Shown piece after piece: positions 1 to 13,400 of a stretch of DNA of 64,000 nucleotides. Within the stretch, counting starts at the first letter, position 1. Every line of letters starts with the position of its first letter. Made by a program: the position numbers and the translations under genes. Under the pieces are notes generated by a model that was not told the DNA's origin, ran no database searches, and saw nothing but the letters and a program-made list of their open reading frames with translations. Origin of the DNA: Apoda limacodes (lineage: Eukaryota; Arthropoda; Insecta; Lepidoptera; Limacodidae); assembly GCA_946406115.1 (NCBI GenBank), contig OX291550.1:27442722-27506721 (forward strand), in the 5' to 3' direction.

Positions 1-26
1 TTGCCAGTACAATGCTTTACAACTAA

Positions 27-194
27 AATGGGCGCAAATCAAATGACACACCGCTCGAAACAATACCCATCCCCCTTTACGACAAACAAGATGTTAGATT
101 TATTAAAAATGCAAGTGCGGAAGTAACCGCCGTACACTGGGAAAAATTGTGGGAAGAACCCAAAACACGTCGGATTGGGAAATTCATAATATAA
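27..194 (+). CDS. 3' end of an unidentified plus-strand gene (partial, apparent frameshift)
   Basis: From 27 the frame is open to a TAA at 192-194 and has coding character, ending in a Lys/Arg-rich tail with the motifs VHWEKLWEEPKTRR and GKFII at the C-terminus. An in-frame TAA at 24-26 blocks this frame upstream. The neighbouring frame is open from base 8, after a CAG, to a TGA at 44-46. A one- or two-base shift between 27 and 46 would join the two, so either the copy is broken or the assembly has an indel. I do not recognise the family. The poly(A) signal just downstream supports a real gene end. Confidence 0.45.
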   Translation, partial: NGRKSNDTPLETIPIPLYDKQDVRFIKNASAEVTAVHWEKLWEEPKTRRIGKFII

Positions 195-225
195 GTACAT
201 CTTGTAATGAAATGTAATATTAGTT

Positions 226-231
226 AATAAA
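226..231 (+). terminator. Poly(A) signal of the partial gene at the window start
   Basis: A canonical AATAAA lies 32 bases after the TAA at 192-194. This is normal spacing for an insect 3' UTR and marks the end of the plus-strand gene. The large minus-strand gene converges on it. Confidence 0.5.
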
Positions 232-603
232 TTTGTACAAAATTAACCGGCAATAGTTTAGTTTCTTAAATTTTGTAAAAACATATCGAATCTGTTATCG
301 TGTTACGTTTATCGATAGCTCCATCCCTATCAGTTTCTCCAACTCTGCTATAACGTTGCACGTGCGTAAGCGTCATATTTTAATTAAATAATGTATACAT
401 AATGTAAAAAAGACGCTCGTTCAAGTTTCCACAGTAGCTGTCATCGAGAAAATAAAGAAATGGAAATAGTATAACAATAACATTGTCGAAAAACCCGCTA
501 ACTAATTCACCGGAATTAGGAAAAAACGTGTAACTAGGTTTAACTGAAATAAAAAATATCTCAAATTGTAGGTAACATAACCAAACATAATTTTTCACTT
601 GCA

Positions 604-1123
604 TCAACTTTAAGGGCAGAATAACGTCTACCGAGCCAACTAGTTCATTATAGAAGATTATTTATTCCTTATTTTTACTTTCAACTTTAAGGGCAGATTA
701 ACGTCTACCGGGCCAACTAGTTCATTCTAGAAGATGATTTCTAATTTTGACTTGCATCAACTTTAAGGACAGAATAACGTCTACCGGACCAACTAGTTCA
801 TTATAGAAGATTATTTCTAATTTTGACTTGAATCAACTTTAAGGGCAGAATAACGTTTACCGGGCCAACTAGTTCATTCTAGAAGATTATTTCTAATTTT
901 TACTTGCATCAACTTTAAGGACAGAATAACGTCTACCGGGCCAACTAGTTCATTATAGAAGATTATTTCTAATTTTTAGTTGCAACTTTAAGGGCAGAAT
1001 AACGTCTACCGGGCCAACTAGTTCATTATAGAAGATTATTTCTAATTTTTACTTGCATCAACTTTAAGGGCAGAATAACGTCTACCGGGACAACTAGATC
1101 ATTATAGAAGATTATTTCTAATT
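604..1123. repeat. Minisatellite, seven copies of a 75-bp unit
   Basis: The phrase caactttaagggcag recurs near 606, 682, 757, 832, 907, 983 and 1057, each followed by aataacgtctaccgggcc and aactagttcatt. Units differ by a few substitutions and small indels. The array sits between the converging ends of the partial plus-strand gene and the large minus-strand gene. Bases 232-603 hold no recognisable feature. Confidence 0.9.
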
Positions 1124-1343
1124 GCATGTGGGAACAATATGGATAGCCTTAACTCTACGCAGTTACGTTCTACTCTACATACAACCACCTGGCCACTTCG
1201 TACGTAAACTAAGTGATTCATGACAACACCTACTAATAATAACACATAAACATTATACTTGCAAATGTGTTTGTGCTTAGGGAACGGTCACAGGATCGTC
1301 ACAAGGACGTCGTATAGGGCAATTGCTTATATTGTGATTGTAC

Positions 1344-1472
1344 CTCTACAAGTGTGTTGGCGGCGAGCGCAAGCCAGTCCGCGGGTTCGAGTCCCCGCGC
1401 ACCCCACCACTCGTCCCCTCGTTCCACACACCCCGCCCGTGACAGCTCCACCGCCCCCGCCTGCACCGTTCT
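1344..1472 (-). CDS. Exon 21 (last one identified) of the large membrane-protein gene
   Basis: The acceptor is ttgtttgtgcag before 1472. There are 43 codons in phase 0, containing WWGARGLEPADWLALAANT, and the exon ends GAG|gtacaa. If the donor is not used, the frame closes at a TGA about 45 bases further. GC-rich like the other exons. On the plus strand it mimics a tRNA B box (see rejected items). Confidence 0.65.
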
Positions 1473-4400
1473 CTGCACAAACAATAATCAATAAATTCAT
1501 AATTTACTTGCATAAAATAAAATGACACTTGGAACAAATCAAACACAAGACAGAACAAACGATATTCATCTTTATATATACAATGCCACTGTACGTGTCT
1601 ATGTCACTGTACTCCTAAACGACTGGACCTATTTAAATGATTTTCTTTGTATGCGTTTGGGTGGCGCCCTGGATGGTTTAGATTCACAAATCATCCCGGT
1701 ACAATGGCGCTGCAGTCGGTATCATGCAGGACATCGTCTGCCCGGTCTGCTAGTATACAAATATTATTTATCGTTTACTTACTTTTACCGTATGTCTTCT
1801 CTCAGGTGTATAACATTACTTTACGTAGAGCCAGCTTGTTGAGAGAAATATTTATATACTTACTAGCTTTTGCACGTGTTTGCATTTCTAATATGAGTAT
1901 GGATAGTAGGATTATGATCTTAGGGTAAGTCAGTAATATGATGAGAGCTACGTTACCCTGAGGTCTGCGGCGGTCATCCTCACTCGCGCCCTCGCCGCGT
2001 CGCTGAGCCCGAGCGCGAGGTCCCGCTGTCTCGCGGACACCTTCTCTCGCACCGACTGACGCAGCTCTGAACACTCCTTCTCCAGTTGCTTGTACGCACC
2101 CGTCTACAGCACACACAATCGACGTACTGTCACTTATTAGGACATCGAAAATGCTGTTTGGTGATGAAGATAATTTATTTGCACTACACCATACACAGTA
2201 TAATGACAAATAGGGATTGGGAATCGTAAAAATAATTCAGTATTCATTTAAAACTTGATGTAGTCATTATTAGATGTATTTGCATCTCTAAATATTTCCT
2301 AACACAGTCAAAAACAAACTGAATCCCTTACCACGGGCTCGAGTGCCTCTTTATACTCGCCACCAACAGCGGCAGAGTTCTACAATATTTCAGATATATC
2401 AAGTGTCAAACGTGCACCTTGTACAGTCAAAATCCTTTGTCTGCATTTCTTTTGTAAACAACTTTGGCGATCGAAAAGATTAACTTTTACATCGAGAGTA
2501 TAAGGGTCAAACTACAGCGCGGTTGGAGACATTTTATCTTTTGTTTTAGTTGTTTGTTTCCATGAATTTAATCGTCTGAAAAATTAACGCCGTAAATGTT
2601 TGGTGGTGTTTACATACAGAATAACTATTCTCCGCAAATGCATGTTCTTTTTTCTTAGTAGTGTTCTGAGTGTTTTCTATGTTTTTTTTCTATTTTATGT
2701 ATGTATTAATAAAAAAAAAACAAATATTATAAGAATTTGTAGCTGTTATCTGTTGCTAAAAGTATAAGCCTTGCTTTGTATGGCCCATTTAGTATTGTGT
2801 GATATGTCCAAAATATTAATTTACTATGGAGGAGGGTAGTGAACCTTGGCGATCTGCACGGAGAAGGGTCCGAAACAGGCGTGCACGAAGTGTGCGTAGT
2901 CCCGGAGCGGTCGGTCCGCGGCGGCCTCGCGCGACGACGCCCACGCAGCTAGAGCCTCCGCCTCCGCGCGCGCAGACAGCGCCGCCAAAGCTTGTCCGCT
3001 CCTGACACACACATACACACGCGCTTATAATAATTAAACTACGACTGTTTTAAAATTTATTGACAGATGAATTGCCGTCCAAAGAAAAAGTGCCATGTTC
3101 TAAATTTCATTTTATATATCAAACAGTTATATTAATACTTTCCACAATGTAAAAAAAATATATTTATCATGCCAGTTTTCTTTTCAGATTACTATAAGAA
3201 TGTGGTGTATCCAAAACAACCTTTTTAATTAACCCCTACAATGGATACAGGCGGTAGTGTTTTTCATGTAGGAGTGTGTTGTTAAAGCCCTTATTTGTCC
3301 CCACTACAGGTACACAGGCCTCTCCTTAAAGAAAGGAGATTTAGACCATACTACACCGCACTGGCCCAGTAGGAATTAGTAGAGCACGTCTACACGTGGA
3401 GCTTGAGGCCACTCGAATGTCAGATTTTGTTAAACCGCAGCCCACAAGGCTTCTGACTTAACGACTGATGTCATTTATGAGCAACAGCCAGGACCAATGG
3501 TTTAACATGAAGCATGATGGAGTTCTAAAAATGTGCCGCTAGCCGGTGTCCCATCAAAGTAACCACGCATGAGGTTGGAGAACTTCGCACATCTTTTGTT
3601 TGCTTTGTTACTTTACATCGTTGGTGGTAAAATGTTACTGAGCCAGGAGCTGACTAGTAGTATGTAGTGTATAGCTTTGTTACTTTACATCGGTTGCTAA
3701 AGATAAGAAATTAATATAAATAGTTATTCGTAAAAACAGATTCATCTATGAATTAAAAATTAACAAATGAACAAAATGCTGAATATGCCAAATTGCTAAA
3801 CGAGCTAATGCTACAATGCTCGAATATGAACTTAATTGGAAATATCGATGTTTCCAAATTAAAGGTAACGCATCATGTAGGCAAACGCTGAAGTTAGCGA
3901 TGTACAGTACTAGTCAATATATATTGTAATCGAGCTTGAGAAAGAGATTTTTGTATGTAAGCTATGCGTGCATTACTGACGTGATCTGGTAGTACGTCCG
4001 CTTGTGCAGCCCGGGCCCCGCGACGCGACGACAGAACGCGGAGTCGTGCGCGGGCACGCGGGCGGCGCGCGCTATCACCCCGCGCCACGCCACCTCCTCC
4101 CACAGCCCACGCGCCGACCACCACGCCACGCCACCTACGCACAATGTTCATTACTACAATCAAAAGACGACTTCATTAAAATGGTGGGTAAGGCACCAGG
4201 CTTGGAGCAAGTGGAAGTGGATGCCTACCCTTCTCGGGAAACAGTTGTGATTTTATGTATGTAAAAAGATAGCAATACATGGCTGGAGAAACAAATGTTG
4301 TGTATATGTATGTACCTTTGTCTAACAGTGCATGAGTATGTACCACCAGATGTAATGGATCACCAGCGATTTCTGTTAGGTGCAGTTAATACTGTGTTAA

Positions 4401-7400
4401 CATGGCTCTTATTCAATTTATATTTAGATCGGGTCAAAGTGAGGGTCTGGCGGCGTATTACATATTTTTCTCATGCAAACTTTTTTATGAAATCCTAAAA
4501 AGAAAAGAAAGAAAGTCAATCAAAAGATTCGAAGATTTCGTTAGAAACGTGATAGTACAAAAATCCCGTCTCTTGTATTTTTCCTCTATTGCAAATCTTG
4601 CATTCAACATCATTACATAACATTGCATTTACAACATTTATATTAAATAAACTTAATACCCAATAAATTTAATACCCAAATCAAATAGCTCACCAGCAAG
4701 CATTAGGAATGCGCAGAGAGGGCACAGTATAACGGCCACGACGACTGCAGCTATTGGCTGAAGGATTCCTAGAACGATGATCCGCCAAGTCAACACTTCT
4801 AACAGCACGAACCATCTGGAAAAAGAGGAATCTTACAACTAATTTTTATAAGAATTATTAGAACTATTACCTAATAAAATAAAAGTAGCTGAATAGAGTA
4901 GATTTTTAAGCCAAAATAAAAAGTTACTTTGGCACTGTGAGCGCAGACCGATATGATATAAGGATATCTACAGAACACACTGGAATGGCGGCACCATCAG
5001 GTGAAGCTAACATAACCCTTTGATTAAACACACACACACACCCCCTTGCACGTGTGCCAGCTGCATCTTGCTAATGTAGTAGTAGTGTGGCAGTGTTGCG
5101 GCGATAGGCTCACCCCCTGTACGATGCGGGTGTGTATCCAGCCAATAGTTAACTGTTATAAAAACCGTCACATTGCACATATATATATATATTATGGAGT
5201 ACGAGCAATACATGGAGAAATACTTTAATCTGTTACCTGTTAATCTTGTCCGGATCGACACAATCCAGATCGTAGACTATTGCGTTCCCGGCGTGCACGG
5301 CGAGTGTAAGTGTGGGCGCCCACAGCGGAACGGAGGCCGCGCCGCACGCGCCCGCCAAGCTACTCACCAGCGCCGCCAGCGGGAACAACACCAGCAGCGC
5401 TACGGAACCCAGTCCGCCGACCACGCCGTAGTTCCACACACGGTTCGCCTGTCTGCTCAGACCCTTGCCCAGTAGACCTGATTGATTTTTTTTATGTTAG
5501 GTATAATATGCAAGCCATGCAGTCAGTTATTGTATAATCTGTGGTAGGAGATATTTTGCGTGGGCGGTGCCAACCAGCCAACCCAGTTTTTTTTTTTTTT
5601 AATAGAGTGACTAGGCTGTGACGTTAATCGTATAATGAATTACTTGGTAGTTGTTGTTGTTGAAAAATAGATTTTCTCACCAGTGTCAGGTTCAGTTTCG
5701 AACCGCGTGCGCTCCTTGGACACGTGCCTCCAGAGCGTGAGCAGCCGCGACCACATCGTCTGCGTCTCCGTGCTGCGCTTAGGAAACAGCGTCCCGTTTA
5801 CCTGTCACATCACACTCTAGTCAAATATTGTAGCGTTTCCTTAATTATTGGTAGTGCTATCATATTTATAAAAAGATCTAATAGAAAGCTTTTCCTTTAC
5901 CGATTGCTTGTGCACTGCTATTGCGTGAGATTTGATAAGAGTGAGGGCACTGAATGCGCGATAGAAGAAGTTGTAGGTGCCCAGGTTAAGGGGAGTTTCT
6001 GCTCTCCTTTATAACGCGTAGGTATGATGCTATAATATGGTCACCGTACACACAAGAGTGCAAAAAACGAAATATTACATTAAAATAGATTTATTTGTCC
6101 ATTTACCTTACAAGATTTGGCGTACTGTACTGTATTATAAGAGATCTATTTTAACTATAACAAGAATTATATCGAAATAATTCAGTAAAATTACATATAA
6201 AGGCAGATATTATTAATAAAAATGTATTGATTAACAGATATGAATATCAATAGAACTAGAAATCAGTCGAAATACTATACTATTATTCAGATTCAGTTGT
6301 GAGCGACGTTCACCTGTGAGAGTTCGTAGTCCGGCACGAAGGGTCGTACGGAAACCAGCGTCCGAATCGAGAGCGGCGAGCACCATGGCACCACCACTCC
6401 CAACAGAAACATTAGGTTCCAACTCCAACACCATGTCCTATGGAAAAAAAATAGTGTGAAATTCGTAACGAGCGTATTTTGAAAGCAAACATGTAAAATT
6501 AACAATTAACATTTCACCTATGAGCATAATTGAGCAGCCGCCAACCCGGCCAGCGTGTGCTGGTCCTCCGCGTGATCTCTTTGTCTACTAGAAAAACGGG
6601 CTGCGAGGGGTCAGAGCGCGGAGTCACGATGGAGGTGGCGCGTGAGCTGAGCACGGTGGGGATCCTCTCGGAGCGACCGCGGAAGTGTCGGACCACCACC
6701 CAATTTTGCGGCAACCAGATACGAGTCGCCCAAGTGAACTCTCTTGTCGGGGTCTTCGCCGCACGCAGCTCCTGAACACACAAATATATATCGTATTCTA
6801 ATATTATAAATGCGCATGCTTGTCAGTTCTAACCAAGTATCTTGGCGCTTCAAGGTCATCTGCGCAGATCGTAGTCTCATGGTCACCTATTGGTTTACCG
6901 CTTTGTTTTCATTTGACCAGGAACCGGGATTGGCTGATTGACAATTTTCTAAGTACAGTTCGAACAACTGATCTTGGGGTTTCAAGGTCATTTGTATCTA
7001 CCTCGAATGAAATGCTACTTTTCTACAGCGAGGCCCGACCGATGAGTTCGGCCTTAAGAGACCCAATTGATTGCGTGTGTGATTGCAATAAATGCTATGC
7101 GTGTTCACTTTAAAGGTGTTTTATAAAGAGATATATACTCGGCTACCTTCATGAGCAGCGGTTCTCGGTCGCGTAGGAAGGCGAGGTCCCGCAGAAGGAA
7201 GTACCGGTGCTGGTGGAGTCGGTACGTCGCCATGCTGCCGGCCGCTTCCTCCCGCGCCGCCCACCGGAGCGCGCCTTCCACCTTCTGTCGAGCCGCTTCC
7301 AACTGTCACATGTTATTAAATAAACTATTATAATGTATATCCGCTTAGGATATTAATATATAATAATTGGGAAATATATTATGTTTTTTTAAAGATTTTT

Positions 7401-10400
7401 ACTAAAACACGTACAAACGGCTGAATTAATTTAGATAAAATTTAGCACACAGAAAGAACATGTCCTATCCATTAACAAATAAGAAACTTGTTGTTTGAAA
7501 TTTTTACAGTAATGGGTTATCCCACGGGCAAAACGGTGAGGGACACCTAGTACTTTAAGCTCTAACGCGTTTTATTCATTTTTTTATGAGATATACACAT
7601 GAAGTTGCTTTGCTTTGTTTGACTACGACCCCATGGAAAAGGCAACAAATGTCTTGTAAACTCTACGTTACGAATTCTACGCGAAAATAAATCTAAGCAA
7701 CGTTCAGTTAGAAATATTTGTGAATTCCGTTTCAATCCGCAATTATTAGGAGTATCAATATTTAAAAATTATTGGCAAAGATAAAACATTTTTTGATATC
7801 CGGTTTCATCACTGTTCTGCAGTTACGTGTACCTTTTCGTTCCGCCACGCGTCCGCTCGCGAGAGTATCGGATGCGAGGCGTAAATGCGAGCCTCAGCAG
7901 TCGCCACGCCGGCCTCCACCTTACGACGGACTCCTTCTTCCGCTCTGCAAATAAACTCATTTCACAGTGATACGAACCTTATAAAGAAACAGACGTCATA
8001 TATACAGTCGGGGACTTCACCGCTTTACCAGTTCAAGAGAAATTTGTATGAAACTTTGCAATTACAATTGACTACGCTGTAACTTATTCTATAGCCAATA
8101 TAACTATAACTAATCAGCGCGCGGTACGGTTTTCAAAATCGTTCCTTGGCTGTAGTTATATTACTATAGCCAATTAGCGCGTGGCCCGTCCTTAAAAGTC
8201 CCTATAATTGGCTGCAGTAATATTACTATAACTAATCAGCGCGCGGTACGGTCTTAAAAGTCCCTATGATTGGTTTTTCCCTATGATTCCAGAACCATTG
8301 GAGTTGTCATCTTTATTACAATACTCGCCACAGTTCTCCGTCTTTAAAGTTACCTAAGATATATGTTTGAAGTATTACAACGAAACGAAAGAGATACAAC
8401 TATCCGTGGCGAGTTTAACAAATATATATTTCTGAAAATCTCATAGCGCCATCTGGTCAGAAACTCAGCATTATGGATACCAGACCAGTGATACAATTTA
8501 TTTTTGTAAATACTTACTTAGTATACATACAGAGTGAAATCTTCAAGTGGGCGTGCATGGCCAAATCCGAAACTTTGTGCAATAGCGAAAAGTACTCAAA
8601 GGAGTCTCGGGCCCGATTTTGATAAAAACTAAAAATGCATTATTGGGTATTTTTGAAAAATCAATAACCCTAGCCGGGATTCACCCACTCGATAGTGTCG
8701 CTGATAAGGAACGAATATATATATACACACATATATATATATATATATTTATTTTATTTTAAACACTTTATTGCAATAAAATACAATAGGTGGACTTAAT
8801 GCCTTAGGCATTATCTACCAGACGACCTTACACGGCAAACAAGCATACGACCCTGATATTGAGTGGTTTACCGTAGCCTATGGATGATTGTCGCTTTAAA
8901 GTTATCATTTATAGTATGTTTATTTATTAAAATGTGATTGATATATTACTAACCAGTTAAAGTCTACAGATTTAAAATAGATTCACAGTATAAAAAATGT
9001 TTAAAAGTACATACCTATTGACTATATGTATATACTATAGAACCATCGCTATAGATTTTCACTGACTGGTACTAAATATAATTTTTATTGATGTCATCAC
9101 AATTATTCTCCATAAAGCACATAAATGTAAATTATGTACTACTAATTAAGGTTAAATTTTAATTTGTTTGTTTATATTCTACGTTGTTCTTACTTGTTTT
9201 CAACTTGTGTATTCTAATTTTTTTTTTTTTTTTAAATTTATTATGTAAATAGCGGACTGGCAGGTAATGCAGAAAAACATTCGACAAATTAATATTTTTT
9301 AAATATAAAATAAATTAATAGGTATAATATAAATTACATATATATATATTACCACTCATTTTATTTATTTATTAATATGTTACATAATGATTCCTTCCAC
9401 TCTATTTGTGATTCTGATGATTCATTTGTTTCCTGTCTTGACTCCTCACACGAAGACCGCTCTACTCTCGGTACTCTTGTTGAGAACAACTTTAAGCAAT
9501 TTCCTAAATGTTTAAATGTCTGCCATATTAATGCACAGAGCCTGCCTAAACATTACTCTGAATTCTTAGAAGTTTTTTCCAATACTACTGTACATGCCGT
9601 GTTGGTATCGGAAACGTGGCTTAAGCCGTGTCTACCTAACGCTATGTACTCTCTTCCTGGATTCGTAGCAATTCGCAATGACCGCATAGGTAAAGGTGGA
9701 GGAGGTGTAGCAATTTATTTACGTAGTGAGATATCTTTTCGACAGATTACATCTTCGAATTCAGCATACTCGGCCTCGGCTGAGTATATATTTCTTGAAA
9801 TCACTGTCAAAGGCATTAAAGCCCTCCTTGGAGTAGTTTACTGTCCGCCTTTAATTGACTATTTCTCTGATTTCGAGCAGGTCTTAGAATCCATTACTTC
9901 TGAATACAGCCATCACATAATTATGGGTGATTTTAACACTGATATGTGCAAGAGTAAATCGCTGCGTTCTAGCCATCTTTTATCAATAATAGACTCTGTC
10001 AATTTTGCAAATCTTCCGCTAACACCTACTCATCATAACATTGACACTGATGACACATGGATTGACTTAATCCTTATCTCTTCTGAGGATCACGTTACCT
10101 CATATGGACAATTTTTAGCTCCTGGATTTTCTCGGCATGACCTACTATACTTATCCTACAATATTAAGCCTCCAAAGCCTTGTCCAAAGGTCTTATATCT
10201 TCGTGCTTTTTCCCGAATGGACGTAGAAAAATTAATGATAGACGCGGCCGAAATAGACTGGACTCCGGTGTTAGTTGCTGATGATATTGACGAGAAAGTA
10301 GCGATATTAAATAATTCTGTTACCGCACTTTATGACAAACATGCTCCATTGCACAAAGTTAAACTGAAACACCTTTCAGCACCTTGGATGACTAACGACA

Positions 10401-13400
10401 TTCGCATAGCTATGTCCCAAAGAGATCGTGCCTTTCGTAAGTTCAAAAAAGATCGCACTGAAATAAGATGGAGTAATTACAAAGTGGCAAGAAATCGATG
10501 TAACTTGATGATACGTACAGCTAAACGTCTATACATACATAGTTATATATCTGATTCCACGCCCAATTCTTTATGGAAGTTTCTACGTTCTATTGGAGCT
10601 GGAAAACCAAATGTTAGCTTAGAAAATTCAACTCCTTGTTCGCTTGATGAGCTAAATAATCATTTTACGTCGGTTCCAATATGGATACTGACACAAAAAC
10701 CAAAACTATAGCAGAGATTTTAGCATTGATGTCTCCCACTGTTGAATCATTTAAATTCAATCCTGTTAATCAGGAAGATGTAGTCAAAATAATACATTCC
10801 ATCAAATCTAAAGCTGTAGGATGCGATGAAATAACTCGTTTTATGATTGTTACAATACTAGAGTTTCTTGCGCCTATTATTACCCACATTATTAATTTTT
10901 CACTATTTACTGGTAAATTTCCTTCCATTTGGCAAAAAGCTTATGCAATTTCCCTGCCTAAAATCTCCAATCCTACCTCTCCTTGCCACTTTCGGCCAAT
11001 TTCTATCTTGCCATTTTTATCAAAAGTGTTGGAGGCGTGCGTGAATCGTCAGTTTTCCAGTTTTATATACAACAACAACATTCTGAATCAATTTCAATCT
11101 GGTTTTCGCCCTGGCCATAGCACTAGCTCAGCTCTTCTTAAGGTCACAGAAGATATTAGACTGGCAATGGAAGACACTAAGGTTACTGTATTAGTACTAG
11201 TTGACTTCACAAACGCGTTCAACACCGTTGATTATGATATACTTCTATCTATTCTAACTAACCTTAATATTTGTCCTAATGCTTTAAACTGGTTTTCATC
11301 CTATCTTCATGGCCGCCAACAGTCTGTTCGCATAGATCAACATTCCTCTGAATGGCGCAATCTTTCTGCCGGAGTTCCTCAAGGAGCAATCCTTTCCCCG
11401 CTTTTGTTTTCTATTTTTATCAATTTTATAACTAACCTTCTCAGCTGTACTTACCACCTTTATGCCGATGACTTGCAACTTTACACAAGCACTTATATCG
11501 GAAACATTACAGAAGCCATTGATAAAGTTAATTTAAACCTTGGTTACATTTCCGATTGGTCACGCAGATTTGGGGTGACTGTGAATCCGTCCAAATGCCA
11601 AGCTATTATCGTAGGTAGCTCAAGGTTACTAAGTAGGATTGACTTAAGTACTTTGTCACAGATATACTATGAAAACACTATAGTACCCTTTACCTCTAGC
11701 GTAAAAGATCTGGGTCTATATATAGACAATACTTTTAGTTGGCATGATCAAATCGCAGAAGTAAGTCGAAAAGTGTTCAACGCTTTGCGATCGCTTTATC
11801 GATTCAAACATTTTCTACCAATAAAAACCAAAATCTTGCTAGTACAAACTCTAATCATTCCCATAATTGATTATGCTGATGTTTGTTATTTGGATCTGAC
11901 CCAAAATCATCTCAATAAACTTGATCGTCTCCTCAATTCTTGCATAAGATTTATTTTCAACTTAAGAAAATTTGACCACATTTCCCAATACCGTACTCAG
12001 CTTGGCTGGTTACCTATCCGGGAACGCAGATATACTAGAATTCTATGTTTTCTTTATAACATTTTAAATAATTCTCAATGTCCTCCCTATTTAAAGAAAA
12101 TGTTTCAATATCTTCACTGTTTTCACGACAGAGAGCTTCGTTCTTCCTCTAACATGCTGCTACGTTTACCTTCACATCGTACTGGTTTTATTTCCAATTC
12201 TTTTACTATTCAGGCAGCACTACTCTGGAACGCGCTTCCTAAAAATATAAAGGAAACGCCTTCCCGAAATAAGTTTAAGCATTCGCTATACAAATACTAT
12301 TTAGGCTCACCTTTATAAATACTTTTCAATGAATCATATGCAGTACCTATATAGCAATATCTATGTACATATTTAAATACGTATTTATGTATGTGTATGT
12401 ATGTTTATTTAAATATATATTTATATATATATGTATCTGTGTATTTATTTAATTTATGTATTCAAATCCTATACTGTATGTTACGTTTATGTTAGTAGAT
12501 AATAACCGTTCCTACTTAAACAACTACCTTAAGCTTTCTGCATGACCCTAAGGTCGTCTGGTAGATAATGCCTAAGGCATTAAGTCCACCTATTGTATTT
12601 TATTGCAATAAAGTGTTTAAAATAAAATACCAGTAAATAGTGAAAAATTAATAATGTGGGTAATAATAGGCGCAAGAAACTCTAGTATTGTAACAATCAT
12701 AAAACGAGTTATTTCATCGCATCCTACAGCTTTAGATTTGATGGAATGTATTATTTTGACTACATCTTCCTGATTAACAGGATTGAATTTAAATGATTCA
12801 ACAGTGGGAGACATCAATGCTAAAATCTCTGCTATAGTTTTGGTTTTTGTGTCAGTATCCATGTTTGGAACCGACGTAAAATGATTATTTAGCTCATCAA
12901 GCGAACAAGGAGTTGAATTTTCTAAGCTAACATTTGGTTTTCCAGCTCCAATAGAACGTAGAAACTTCCATAAAGAATTGGGCGTGGAATCAGATATATA
13001 ACTATGTATGTATAGACGTTTAGCTGTACGTATCATCAAGTTACATCGATTTCTTGCCACTTTGTAATTACTCCATCTTATTTCAGTGCGATCTTTTTTG
13101 AACTTACGAAAGGCACGATCTCTTTGGGACATAGCTATGCGAATGTCGTTAGTCATCCAAGGTGCTGAAAGGTGTTTCAGTTTAACTTTGTGCAATGGAG
13201 CATGTTTGTCATAAAGTGCGGTAACAGAATTATTTAATATCGCTACTTTCTCGTCAATATCATCAGCAACTAACACCGGAGTCCAGTCTATTTCGGCCGC
13301 GTCTATCATTAATTTTTCTACGTCCATTCGGGAAAAAGCACGAAGATATAAGACCTTTGGACAAGGCTTTGGAGGCTTAATATTGTAGGATAAGTATAGT

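Larger units (their letters stand above)
8833..12628 (+). mobile_element. Plus-strand non-LTR retrotransposon copy, 5'-truncated, endonuclease and RT present
   Basis: It holds an endonuclease frame and an RT frame separated by one frameshift, followed by about 300 bp of 3' UTR ending in ttgcaataaag...aataaaat. It lacks an ORF1. The YADDLQLY RT signature suggests the CR1/L2/Rex1 group rather than Jockey, but the clade is not settled. The start resembles a SINE-like phrase also present at 57890 and 63700 (accgtagcctatggat). Confidence 0.8.

Noticed and set aside
1376..1402. tRNA-like B box (gggttcgagtcccc) on the plus strand
   Set aside because: No acceptor stem, D-arm or A box at the right distance. 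The stretch is explained as minus-strand coding exon 21, with a clean acceptor and matching phase.
4002..4264. Two overlapping plus-strand ORFs
   Set aside because: They are antisense shadows of GC-rich exon 17; neither has splice or protein support.
8712..8748. AT/AC microsatellite as a LINE target duplication with 16118-16150
   Set aside because: Both are simple repeats of different length and order, so a target duplication cannot be told from chance.
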